Source: Patagioenas fasciata
Lineage: Eukaryota > Chordata > Aves > Columbiformes > Columbidae
DNA length: 64,000 nucleotides
NCBI RefSeq assembly: GCF_037038585.1
Contig: NC_092521.1
Location: 105,974,398 to 106,038,397, forward strand
Direction of reading: 5' to 3'
Made by a program: the position numbers and the translations under genes. Shown piece after piece: positions 1 through 10,739 of the stretch (the first letter of the stretch is position 1; every line of letters starts with the position of its first letter). The notes under the pieces are model-generated. The model saw nothing but the letters and a program-made list of their open reading frames with translations, was not told the DNA's origin and did not search any database.

Positions 1-1225
1 AAGTGGATTTTCTGACAGTTGATCTATTTTAGTTAGTGGCTTTGTCTTGTTGTTCTGTATTCTCTAGTTTAATTTGGCATGCATAATTCAATCTCAGAGA
101 GAGAAAGACCACTTAGGTATGTAAAAGATACTTGATCTGCTGATGAATATTTGAGATTCAACCTGATGTAAAAGTGGAAAAATACGGAAGTATTTATCAG
201 TTTTACCTCATCCATTGAAAATGTTAGAAAGTGCGGATAAATAATGTGTATCTTATGCTTTCACAGCTACTAATCAAATCTTTAAGTGGTATGGATTTCA
301 TCTTGCAGATTATTTGTGGCAACAGAATATATGCACTTTATTCCATGGTGATAAACATTAAAAATGTATAGATTACATTATAGCAACAAATAAAATTTAC
401 TCTTTTATATTTCTTCTGTTTTGTAGAAAGGTTTGTATTTCTCTAGAAAGTGACTGGTTAAATTAATTCATGGAAGTGATAAGTTTTATTTTCATATTTC
501 TAAAAGATAATACCTGGTTGTGTATTTACCTGCATGTTTTATCCCTCCTACTAGAATAGGCAAGCTCAGAGCATTCTCTTAGAATGTGTTCTGAAGCTTA
601 AGAACTTTAACATTGATCTCTTAATTTTTGCCATTACATAGCAGTATTGCAACAGGTATGGAGAAAATGAAATCATTGTAGTGCAGGCTGTATTTCATTA
701 TCCAAATGTATAAGAAAAAATACTTGAGAGACCAGCTCCAGCTGATACTGCATATAGGGAGACCCACCTTACTGGTTTTATTAGTCACATACTAAAAATG
801 TCAATAAATTCAGTGTTGCGTTGAGAAGCTGAGGGGAAAAGAGAATATGGGAGTGGTTCATAATGGGGGATACTGACAACGCTTCCACCTGCCATGGTTC
901 TGCCATGAGACAGGGATGAGTTGAGCATGTAATTGAGTCCCAAAGGATTTGGTAATGTTGGTTTCAACAGACCCAGATGATGAGATGGAAGATATTTAAA
1001 CTAGCCTGCAGATCCCTTGCCATTCATATGACCGGTCTGTCCTGGAGCCATGTTTGAGCTGCCTGTGAGTTGCAGGTTAGCCAAGATGGTTATGAGTGCC
1101 CTGGGCTCAAATGTTGTCATGCACATTTTTGAGAGTATGGATTCATGTATTTACCTTAAACATGAAAAAGTTATAATGACAGCTTGTCACTATTGCTAGT
1201 CTTTCTGTTAATTTTATTTTAATAG
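1..1225 (+). other. BRD9: BRD9 intron (partial)
   Basis: AT-rich sequence upstream of the first recognisable BRD9 exon. It ends in a pyrimidine-rich tract and an AG acceptor at 1224-1225. I see no exon, RNA gene or clear repeat in it. The open frames here are short and have no coding character. Confidence 0.6.
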
Positions 1226-1328
1226 GTTGGAGAATCTGCTGGAGATAGTAACACTTCTGACTTGGACTTTCTCTCTATGAAACCATATTCAGATGTATCT
1301 CTTGATATTTCTATGTTAAGTTCGTTAG
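1226..1328 (+). CDS. BRD9: BRD9 coding exon (third from last)
   Basis: This 103-nt exon lies between an AG acceptor (1224-1225) and a GTAAGT donor (1329-1334). It encodes a stretch beginning VGESAGDSNTSDLDF and ending DISMLSSL, with one base left over to complete a Gly codon in the next exon. The wording (LDFLSMKPYSDVSLDISML) matches my memory of the BRD9 C-terminal region, well after the bromodomain, rather than its paralogue BRD7. BRD9 is the acetyl-lysine reader of the ncBAF (GLTSCR1/BRD9) form of SWI/SNF and acts in the nucleus. The earlier exons, including the bromodomain, lie before position 1. The splice phase (1) joins cleanly to the next exon at 2918. Confidence 0.9.
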
Positions 1329-2917
1329 GTAAGTAATTAAATATACAAGCCATCCGTTATGGTTTAGTTTTACCATTTAGGCAAAATACCAGCTGGATTT
1401 GCTAAGAATAAAAAAGTGTTCAAAAAGGAGTAATAAGTCTACATTTTACATCAGTAAAAGTCTGGGGCTGGTACAAAATAAATGAAACCTTGGTCTGTCT
1501 TTCCTTTGAGACATCCATGTGCTACCACTGGAGAAACCGAAGTATTTGTACCTGACAATTTTGATAGCTTTGCCTGTCTTCTGTGTGGTCATAGTAATGT
1601 ATATTTTAAAAAACGACGTGGAGCTTTGGCTCAGAAATATTATTACTTCATAACCTGTCTTTTGAAATAACTTGGGAAGTAGGTAAGTAAGCTCAATCAT
1701 ATCACCACTTGAAATGTCCCAAAACAAAAATCAGAACAAACTTTGGGCACTGGAAGGACATTAGCTACAAATAAGGCAGTTGTATGAAAGTATTAGGCTG
1801 TTGTTTCAAATACACATCTTTCATAGATGTCCTTCTTTAAAGACTAAATACATTTCTGCAGGCTTCTGAGCTGGTCAAATGTCTTCAAAAATGTCATCAC
1901 AAAAAAAAAATACTGCTTATGGTTTAAGATACCTTTAATTAAGAATGTGAAAGGTGCCAGACTATCTATTATAGAACATAACCAAGGTAATTGAAAGCTT
2001 AAAGAAAAAAAAAGTCTACAGATTTCTCTCATAGGTGCAGTATTCTTTGAAAAGCAATTGTAAGCTTGATTATGCTGTCACACACTAATTTTGTTGCAGT
2101 TCAGTAAAAAATTAATAAATATCTGGTTAATAGATAGCATTTAGACATAGTCTTACTATGAAATTCTCACTCGACTAAAGCTGCTTATGTTTTTCTTCTT
2201 TGATCTTTCTGTAAATAATCGTACTTCTAGATTACTTCTGGAGAGAGTTTATGGCATTATTTCTTATCGTAATTCTTACAAAGTAAGCAAGATCTGCATT
2301 GAAGACAGCCCAAAGAGAAGGAGAGACTTTATTTTCCTGTTTAAAGTTGAGGGAAAACTTTCTTAAGTCTTCAGATGAAAGAACAGCATATGTTGGCACA
2401 TATTTCCCATTCTTTCCAATTTCACTGTTTTATTTGGCTCATTGTAGACGGAGAAGATACTTTTCTTAAAACCTTTTGTGATAGGGATTTCTTCACCTCC
2501 ATAAATTACATTTTCTGTTTTAACTGTATTTTAAGTTAGATATTTAAGTAATCTTTCTACTGATTTACTCACCTTTGCTGCAAACTGAATGCCTTATTTC
2601 ATGTCTGGAGTTTAACAGATGAGGAAGACAAGCTGTTGTAGCTGTTTAAATACTGGGAGTCAGTTCAGTTTCAGCCATTTCCCATGGCTCTCTCTTTCAT
2701 TCTCTAATCCCACCAAATGCATTTCAACATATATTGCTTGAAATTGAAGACAGATCTGCAGCTGTTGCCTTTTAGAAGTGCAAAGGAGAATGCAAGACTG
2801 AGGTCATTTGTGTAATAGACAACACTTATGTTAATTTATTTTGATAGTGACTTGATAATTCATGAGTCAATCTGCATGTGTTAATACGGGTTTTATTTGG
2901 TAACTGGTGGCCCTTAG
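1329..2917 (+). other. BRD9: BRD9 intron
   Basis: A 1.6-kb intron with GTAAGT donor and CCCTTAG acceptor. Open frames inside it on either strand (for example 1446-1727 minus) have no recognisable product. I see no mobile element that I can name. Confidence 0.7.
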
Positions 2918-3085
2918 GGAAAGTGAAGAAGGAGCTTGATCATGACGATAACCATTTACATCTGGATGAAACAACTAAGCTGCTGCAGGACCTTCATGAG
3001 GCTCAGGCTGACAGAGTGGGATCCCGGCCATCATCCAATTTGAGTTCCCTCTCCAATACCTCTGAAAGAGACCAACATCATCTTG
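2918..3085 (+). CDS. BRD9: BRD9 coding exon (penultimate)
   Basis: A 168-nt exon between an AG acceptor (2916-2917) and a GTAAAG donor (3086). It reads GKVKKELDHDDNHLHLDETT, then a leucine/alanine-rich helix-like segment (LLQDLHEAQA), then a serine-rich segment containing SSLSNTSERDQHHL. This is the conserved acidic and serine-rich BRD9 tail. The first two bases complete the split Gly codon from the previous exon and one base is carried on to the last exon, so the frame is continuous. No lesion is seen. Confidence 0.92.
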
Positions 3086-3828
3086 GTAAAGTTACCTTTG
3101 TCACCAAAGTTGCAGTACTTCTGCTCTGATTGAAGCTGGTTAAAACTTACATTTTAATTTACATTAATCTTTGCATGAAACTTCTCTGATAATACGGTGT
3201 ACTGACTCCAGGATCATATTTTAATTTTTAAATATGCATAACAAAGGCAACTAAGACAACATACTTTTGACATGTGCAGTTAAGGACACTAATTGTACTT
3301 ATTTTTTTATTAGGTATGATTGAAGTAATTGTGAAGTAAATTGATACGGATTAGCACATCCCTATATGCGTTTGCATTTCATGCTCTTAGAAATACTAAG
3401 GAGTGTGTGTTTATTTACAGTGTAGTTGTATGTAGCAAGTAACACGTGGGATTCTACAGTAGCCTTCCATAGTATACTGTGAAATTCAGTGGTAAGGCAG
3501 GATGATGGGTGACATACCACTTAACATCTTGGTGCCATTTCTGAGGAGGTAGGAGATGTTGACTGGATGATACCCAGTTACATTTTGTATGATTTTTCAA
3601 TGGATTAATAGAATAATAACTTCTTTTTCAAAGAAGATCTAAATTACTGAAGAATCTTGTAATTTATTTTTCAAAATCTCCTGTTTAAATATCATTTAAA
3701 TGTCTGTCTTGCATTAAAAGTCTGAAAGGAACTTGTGAAGTAACCATACTGTTTATATACATAAATCTCTCTCCCTTATTTTTCTGTATTTTTAAAGGTA
3801 TTGATTTTTTTTTTCCCATATTTTACAG
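3086..3828 (+). other. BRD9: BRD9 last intron
   Basis: A 743-nt intron with GTAAAG donor and a strong polypyrimidine tract (about 3805-3825) before the acceptor at 3828. Nothing else recognised. Confidence 0.7.
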
Positions 3829-3929
3829 GAAGCCCCTCTCATCTGAGTGTTGGAGAACAGCAAGACATGGTTCACGATCCCTATGAATTTCTTCAGTCTC
3901 CAGAAACCTCAAATGCCCCTACTAACTAG
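3829..3929 (+). CDS. BRD9: BRD9 terminal coding exon
   Basis: The last exon starts after TTTTACAG and carries the frame to a TAG stop at 3927-3929. It encodes SPSHLSVGEQQDMVHDPYEF followed by LQSPETSNAPTN. The motif HDPYEFLQSPE closes BRD9 in vertebrates as far as I recall, so both the gene call and the frame are well supported. All three exons in the window are intact, and the gene appears functional from this end. Confidence 0.92.
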
Positions 3930-4800
3930 TTTGACATGTACTATATATTTTGTATTTTAATTGTATTATGTTTTTATAAAGTTTTTGTCCAGGGCAGAAA
4001 CCTCAATTTTATCCTCTTTTCTATGAGGATTCCTGTATGATATTATCATATTTGCTGGATTAAACAAAATCCACCTATTTGGTACATCATCTTGTTACCA
4101 ATGTACCAAAACCTGCTGTTGATTTGTTTGTTGAGGGAGGTCATTGTCTAGTCGTGTGTGATTCTTGACTGCAAAACAACAAATAATGTGTAAGAACAAA
4201 TTGCATTTTATAGAAACTGAAGAGTGATAATTTTCCCAGTATCATGGCAACAGTCATTAAATGTTTCTAGTAGAATTATCTGCCAGTTCTGCTTGGGTCT
4301 TAACATGAACACCTTCAAACAGGAATATTTTATTTAAACAATGGCAGAACTGCATGAATTGTGATAATTATTAGGTTTCTCATCTCCTAATCCTAATAAT
4401 CTGTAGAAGTTGTTTCTCTTTCCTTGTATTTTTAAATCTTTTGTTAATCACTCTAGAGAATACTTAATTTGAGAGTAACAACAATTAGTAGTTGCATTAA
4501 AATGCTCACTATGGGAATTCTACCTTGAATCTGAAAAATATGGATGTTTTTGTGATCCCTTGTGTCTTCAAACACAAAGAAAACATAATACTTATGTTTT
4601 ATAATTTGTTATGTATACTTACCTGGACGGAAATAACAATAGATAAGGTGTGCTTTCCAGTAATTTAAAAATAAAACTTTTATCATTCAGTACTGATGCA
4701 GCTGGAGGATTTTGTACCATTGATATGTGTAAGCTGGAAAAATTTTATGAATTTGCCATAGTTTGTAAATATTAATAAAAATACAAAACCTCTTGATGTT
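3930..4800 (+). other. BRD9: BRD9 3' UTR with poly(A) signals
   Basis: AT-rich sequence after the BRD9 stop. Canonical AATAAA hexamers lie at 4670-4675 and 4774-4779; the second is the likeliest main signal and would give a 3' UTR of roughly 0.87 kb. A weaker ATAAAG lies near 3976. The exact cleavage site cannot be fixed without transcript data. Confidence 0.65.
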
Positions 4801-5625
4801 TGCAAATACCTTGTTCTTGCACGGAGAAAATTTGCTTTCTTATCTTGCAGTTCATCTTGAAGTGAAAAGTTTTGGTCACAGAGAAAGTTTGCTGGCTAAT
4901 AGTGATATTTATCTGTTACAACTTCAAATGTTGGAGTGCATTTTTAATCATTAGTCTGCAAGCTCTTTTGTTTACTTTTTTTTTCCCACAGAGTGCATAC
5001 ATTGTGTTGATCAAGAAAAACTGGGATGGCACAGCTAGAATGGGCAGGAGGAGAACTGGTAGAGGTCGTAGAAGAGCCAGGATACTCATCAGATGATTAT
5101 TGAGGGATGGTGATTACTTTTGATGATGAAGTAAACTTATTCTGAAGCGCAAATGTGTAATTCTGTGGGGAAGGATTTGTTGAACTTGTACGATGGATTT
5201 GCTATAAAACAACTTCTATGGGGTTTTTTTGAGTTAAATGTAAGTATTACTGTATCATAGATGTTGTGTAGTAATGGAGGTTCAGATTTAACCTTTAAAT
5301 TTAGGTTACTATTTAGACATCACATCCATCCCGAAGAAATGCCAAACATTCACTGTTATGTTACTAGAAGTAACCTGTAGCAACCTTAAAGGATTGGTTT
5401 GATTCTAGGCTTGGTTTATGAAAAAAACATTAGAGCAAGACATTAATCAAATGAGATATGAAATCAACAAATAGCATCTTCTGAAAGCAAGAGGACTATG
5501 TTTTACCAGCAGAATTAATTCTTTGTCCTGCTTCAGGTAAGACTAGGACAGGGCCAATTCTCCTTCCTGTTCAGTAATTTTCCGTTAAGTATCTCCTAAG
5601 GAACTGCAATTACATGTTTTTCAGA
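4801..5625. other. Intergenic, exon-like fragment near 4992-5102
   Basis: No gene recognised. A good acceptor (long T tract then CCCACAG at about 4984-4991) precedes about 110 nt. One frame of that stretch starts at an ATG and ends in an acidic tail, VEVVEEPGYSSDDY, then TGA at about 5100. Another frame is Arg-rich. I cannot assign it to a family. It may be a decayed terminal exon or chance. Confidence 0.3.
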
Positions 5626-5629
5626 CAGT

Positions 5630-5830
5630 GTCTGTATTATTTTATTGTTATATTTTATTGTTATTATTGTTCATCTCTTCCCTTTTGGTGTCTTGTTAAA
5701 CTGTTTTTATCTCAACCCGTGAGTTTTACTTTTTTTTTTTTTTTTTTTTTTTAGTTCTCATCATTCCACCAGCAAGAAGGAGTGAGCAGCCACATGTTAC
5801 TTAGTTGCTGGCTGGGGCTAAAATGTGACA
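5630..5830 (+). mobile_element. 3' part of an avian ERV LTR
   Basis: The segment has the recognisable tail of a common avian LTR. It contains TTAAACTGTTTTTATCTCAA, then a long T run, then a segment around GGAGTGAGCAGCC and GTTGCTGGCTGGGGCTAAA, ending ATGTGACA at 5830. The same tail, less decayed, ends the solo LTR at 47322-48040. The 5' part is not recognisable, so this is a truncated relic. The T run of more than 20 bases (about 5731-5753) is internal to it. Confidence 0.6.
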
Positions 5831-6130
5831 TCTCTAAAATTATGTGCAAATGGAGCTTGTGGACAGAGTTGTGTTCTGAAGCATCCATGTGCAGCTCAGC
5901 TGAAACTTGAGTGTTTGGTCTTTCCTGTACTGGACACTTGCAGTTGAGGGGTGACTGCTCTTTGACCCTGCAGCTGGAATTCTGCTCTTGTTCTGAAGTA
6001 TACTTGTGCCTTCAGACAAATCCTCCCACCCATCTGATACTGATGGGTGGTCTGAACTCCATCCAATCCTTTGGATGATTCAGGGTGCAGCATAGTCCTG
6101 GAGTCTTACTTCAGTGGCATTTTCCTCATT
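5831..6130. other. Intergenic, nothing recognised
   Basis: About 300 bases without a gene, a clear repeat or a regulatory motif that I can defend. Confidence 0.5.
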
Positions 6131-6394
6131 CACCATAGGATGTTGTGGATGAAGGATTTATGGTTCTGCCACAGAACAATGTTTAGATCACTTAAAAGTG
6201 TGACTTAACTCAGTTGGATGGCAAGGTTCACTCTATTACTTAATGCACAGAGGAAATATGCCAAGCAGAGTGGGGTCAGAGTTGTTTCGAAGTGATTTAT
6301 ATTGGGGCAAGAGATGTGAAGGGGTAGAGGGAGACCCATTGAGTCACAAGATTTAGAATGGAGCCCCTTGCTTCTTAAACTTCTTCTCAGAGAG
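6131..6394 (-). mobile_element. Older LTR element, left fragment
   Basis: This sequence and the one at 12681-13330 read as two halves of one older LTR-type element that was split by the provirus at 6401-12674. The GGGTTT target duplication sits at the join on both sides. The style (wording around GCAAGGTTCACTCTATTACT) is that of avian ERV sequence. Orientation is inferred from the right half. Boundaries are approximate. Confidence 0.45.
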
Positions 6395-6400
6395 GGGTTT
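6395..6400. repeat. Target site duplication (left) of minus-strand provirus
   Basis: GGGTTT, repeated at 12675-12680 directly after the other LTR. A six-base duplication is typical of alpharetrovirus/class II integrases. Confidence 0.85.
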
Positions 6401-6736
6401 TGTTGGAGTGAATAAAGGATTCAGCATTCCAATTCAATGTGAATCACGCAAAGCCATCTATTACAGAAACAAGCCTCCTTATATATGCAACTAATCTCTG
6501 ATCACGCGTCCACGCTCCAAGCATGCATTCACTAATTGGATATCATCTATGTTCATGAGCTGTCCGTGCGCTGAAGTCTCACTGCTGATAGGTCCGTTGA
6601 TTTACGTCATGTTGAGGCCTTGTTATTGTAGAACTACTTCTCTCCCATGGCAGGTCTTGTTTTCAGCTTTTGAGTTGGCCTTGAAATTCCTGGCTGGTTC
6701 AGCAACAAATCTCCATCTAACAGAAACCCCTCCACA
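6401..6736 (-). repeat. 3' LTR of older provirus
   Basis: 336 bp with TG...CA ends (TGTGGAGG ... CTCCAACA on the minus strand). It has a TATA-like ATATATAAGG on the minus strand near 6510. The copy of the polyadenylation hexamer reads AATAGA here, while the partner LTR still has AATAAA. Confidence 0.88.
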
Positions 6737-6749
6737 ATTCCCCCCTTTT
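6737..6749 (-). promoter_or_regulatory. Polypurine tract of older provirus
   Basis: On the minus strand AAAAAGGGGGGAAT directly abuts the 3' LTR. This is the usual plus-strand primer site of reverse transcription. The young provirus has the same tract one G shorter. Confidence 0.75.
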
Positions 6750-7445
6750 TGTTCTTGAACCAGCCAGGCCCCATTTACAGCATGCTGAATCATCTTTGAA
6801 ATACACTGCAATATACAGCACATGATTAACACAATAATTCCAGTTACATATAATGCAACTAAGCCTTATTTAATAAGATCAAACAACTACCCACTTATTC
6901 CAAAACTTTTAAGCTATATGTCAAACCTTAATTTTATTACAGCAATCTTATAGTACTTAAGTACTTAAGTACTGTTCTAGTTTGTCTAAAGCACTTATTA
7001 ATAGATTCAGAATAATCAAACAGGTTAATACAGCAAAACCATAATTCAAATGTTAAAAGTAGAAAATTTATAACTCCGTGATTTTGTAGAGTAGCATGTC
7101 TAATACCATCGACATCTATTATTAATTTAGTATTTCAGAAGTTAGATTAACCTATTTAAAAGACCAATAGCTTAACTTTGATATGTCTCCTAAAGCTTTA
7201 CCAGCTGCTAGATCAGTGAGAAAGAGTGCAGTAGGTACTATGGTAGGAACGTCTCATAATTTTACCTCATTTTTGCATTGACTATCTAAGTGTAATATCG
7301 CACTTTTGGCTCTCCTGCTGTTTGTTCAAATTGTCATTCTCCACAGAAGCTACACCACCTGCTTGCTAATAGGGTTCTAGATCGCCAGGTCTGTGAGCAT
7401 CTGTAACACTGAATTAGGATTCATGGTTTACATCTGAAACAGTCC
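6750..7445 (-). other. AT-rich 3' non-coding region of older provirus (no env)
   Basis: About 700 bases between the pol stop and the polypurine tract, with no open env frame. It aligns by eye with 37682-38360 of the young provirus, for example around the AAATAGGTTAAT motif, so lack of env here is a shared family trait. It contains a perfect 22-base palindrome at 6952-6973 built on AGTACTTAAG. Confidence 0.6.
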
Positions 7446-8081
7446 TCACAACTTCTCTCTCTCCTGTCCGTCTGCATCCGTTAAATCTTTGTTGTCTTTA
7501 TTCAGCCATGGCTTGACCCATTTCGCGGGAATCCACTTTGATCCTTGGCCTGTAGCAACACAAGCATAACCCTTTCCTGAAGTTATCAATTGATGTGGCC
7601 TTTTACATTGACTAGTGATTTCACCATAACTAATGTAGGTTCTTTCTGACTTAGCATGGTTTTGGGTCATACTTGCAAAGTATTTCATCACATACAGTGC
7701 TTTTGACAATTGGTTTTGTGATGTTTCCCTTACTTCCCCCCCTTTTTTAAAAACAAACAAACAAAGAAAGTTCGGAATCAGATACGTGCGTTGGATCTTG
7801 ACTACATACTCAAAATCACAAATCAAATTTAGAGGTTCCTCCTTAAAAAGCTCTAAGTAATGTAAAGCTGCGCCAAGTTCTACTAATTGGGTTGAACCTT
7901 CAATAATTTTTACAGAATTATGCCAATTGTTATCTTCACACCAAACCACTACAGCTTTATGAGACTTCCCAGAACCATCAACAAAAACTTTGCAAGTCTG
8001 TAGGATCAGACCAAATACAAGTATGGCCTGTGACCTGATGTTAAAGACTTGCAGGTTCTGCATCATTCTACATTTATACAT
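7446..8081 (-). pseudogene. RNase H / integrase C-terminal remnant of pol
   Basis: An open minus-strand frame of 211 codons. It begins with the end of the RT connection, then RNase H (first catalytic Asp in FVDGSGKSHKAVVVW, then the VELGAALHY region, then ICDFEYVV with the third Asp). It then jumps to the far C-terminus of integrase (NQLSKALY ... GKGYACVATGQGSKWIPAKW ... LNKDNKDLTDA). Compared with the 822-codon pol of the young provirus, the end of RNase H and the integrase zinc finger and DDE core are missing, so the element has lost integrase activity. The C-terminal wording is nearly the same in the two proviruses. The frame being open is probably chance survival. Confidence 0.8.
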
Positions 8082-10100
8082 GCCAACAGCTATGCTGTTA
8101 AGAAAACCAGCTAGTGCAATTTACAAAGACATAGATTACAAACAAAAAATCAAAATTAAATTTCACAAATGGTACATATATGACAAAAGGATCATGGCCT
8201 ATTAAGACTTAAATTCATTCCCTGCATTTTCTTGATCAGGGTAACAATTAGTGTGTTAGTCTGTTAGCATTCTCATCATACTGTCCAACAATAGCCACAG
8301 GTTGTTTCATAGACAAATCTGCAAGTCCAATCAAATGCAGTTAGCTTGTAAGGTTGTCAGAAATTTATTCATCAAAGTCTCTAATTCCATTTTGGTTGTC
8401 ACATTTATTGGATATTGTTTTCCCTTACCGGATCGAAGTCCTGTTTCAGTTCTATCAGTGTAGCATTTGCTTTATTGAAACATTGGCTGTTAATACTAGT
8501 GGAAATACAGTATTCAAAATTTCCTTGGAGATTTCTCACTTGCAGCAAGCAGATCTGCACCATCCAAGCAGCTTCTTGTAGGCCATGCAAATAAAGAGAA
8601 TTGTCAGAAAACGTTACTTCAGCTTACAATTTACTTAACAAATCTTGACCCAAGAGAGGTACAGGGCTTTCTGGCAACTACAAGAATTCGGGTATTAAAA
8701 CTTTGTTCCAAATTTGGCATTCCATTGGTCTCAAAAAAAAAAAAAAAAAGGTCTGTCTTTCTTTCTTTCCCATGATCTCAAAAAACTATCATGGTGAATT
8801 TACTAAGAAGTCTTTTACAACTAGTTACCACAGAATAAGTCTATTAGCAAATTTTTGGTTTAATTTTCCAGTTTCATTAGAACGATGGATCTGCTAGGGA
8901 TGCCTTTAAACTTCACCCTCAGACTGCTCTATTCAGTATTACAACATCGCTGCAGTGGCGGGGAGAGAAAACCCCCCTTTCACCGCTTTAAAAGCGGGCA
9001 GCCAGGTTTTTCCATTTTTTTTTTTCCTTTCTCTTCTTGCTGCAGTTTAGATACAGCCAAGGCCACGCAGCTGGTGTAATTGCTGGTACGAAGTAGGAGG
9101 CTCTGGCAAACTCCTCAATTACAATGAGCTGAGTTTATCTTGCAGATTGACACAGGCCTGAAATTGATGTTTAAGCACAGGCCTGGGATATTTTCTTTTT
9201 TGTTTTCCCATTTCATTCCAACCCTAATACACTTTATATGCAATTCCAAGTAGCTCAGTAATAGTTACATTCCTTAGCTCCATTTACCTTTTACAATTTA
9301 CAGATGTCAAAAACCAGTATAATAAACATAAATGCATTATTATATTTTCCTAGATCCAAATCAGTTAATATTCTAGCAACTTTTAAATACAACCTCTTCC
9401 AAATTCACATCTATCATAGCATTTAGTTTTAGTTCCCATACCTCCAAGAAACACATAAATTCAATGCGAATCAAAGTTTAACAACTTAAATTATTTTCTG
9501 GTCTCAAAATTATTAGATAACAATATGAGCAATAACGCTAATGTATAAGGATGCATCCTAAAGGGGAGCAAGGTGGTATTTTAGCAGCGGAAACGGCTCC
9601 CATTTCATAATTATCTCCCCAAACAAAATTCTTTTGGTACCAAATATATATGTATGCAAATTAAAATACTGAGTTCAGATATAAAATCCAAATACCAAGT
9701 TCAAATATGCAGATGGATCACAGTTACACTAATTTAAGACATTATCTCAATTGTTGCATTGCACCTTCGAACTGCTTACTGCTCAGCCAGGCAGAGGTAC
9801 CGCTAGGTCTCCCTGACAAAACAGGTCAGTGTGCACTGGAGCCCAATTGGCACCCTCCCACCTGCTACTGCAGCAGGCTGGACTGGGCAAGGCTTTTATT
9901 AGTGTCTCATCTGGTGCGCTACAACTGTTATCCCAAAACCAGGATACTTTACATGGTGTGCATACAAAAGAGCCAAATCCAGCACATCAAGATGAGACAC
10001 AGCCTATCACAGAGTTGTGCAAGTCTGGTACTGGAATAAAGCTAGCATGCTAGAAAGAAAAATAACAGCTACTACACACAAAAATTTTACCATCACATTC
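8082..10100 (-). other. Unassigned internal segment of older provirus
   Basis: This is where RT should lie, but I find no RT motifs (no YXDD, no LPQG) in any frame. Frames are closed and short. One minus-strand piece (8405-8590, ending NATLIELKQDFDPVRENNIQ, followed out of frame by NQNGIRDFDE) is reminiscent of the heptad region of a retroviral transmembrane Env subunit. That would be out of order upstream of RNase H. An A/T homopolymer lies near 8733. Confidence 0.35.
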
Positions 10101-10130
10101 ATCAGTAAAGAACTAAATTACTCATGGTCT

Positions 10131-10620
10131 TCTGTATTATCACAAAGCGCACATTTTGAGTCAACGGATTCTCATGATTTAACAGTCTGTGAACTCATCA
10201 TACCATAGAAGACCTACCAAAACTGTAACATACTTAAACAGATACACACAAAGAAAACAGGTTAATAAGGAAAGCATCTTGCAGACTTCAGCAAGTTTAC
10301 TGTGACCTGTCTGTTATCAGTTAACTCTCTCTCAGCTTGTTGAAGTTCAAATCGCTCCGCCTGTAAAACTGTCTGAAATTATTTAATGATCTCTTGTAGA
10401 GATTTATTTTTGTCCTGTTCTTCTCACCTTAAAAACAACATTAATTGCAACAAGGTGTTATACTTCAAGATTCTATTCTCCGGACACTTTTCCCAATCAT
10501 TTAACTTATACAGCAGCCAACACTAATTTCAATATTTAACAAGATCGTATTTTCTCCTATTTCTAAGTGCTTTCCTATGTTCTCAAACACTTCCCAATAC
10601 CGATTACAGTCATTTCTGAA
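10131..10620 (-). pseudogene. gag-pro spacer remnant of older provirus
   Basis: Minus-strand sequence that aligns with 34560-34920 of the young provirus, including the block around ACTTCAACAAGCTGAGAGAG at about 10330-10350. No frame is intact. The protein it derives from is not recognised. Confidence 0.55.
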
Positions 10621-10739
10621 CTGATCTCGTAAGTAAAAAACATGAGAAGAGGGAGGGAGCAGGGGAAGCACAGGGCTGCTTGCAACACAAGTGGGAAAAA
10701 TGGGGAGAAGGTTTTACGGCGCACTTAAAAACAACCAGT

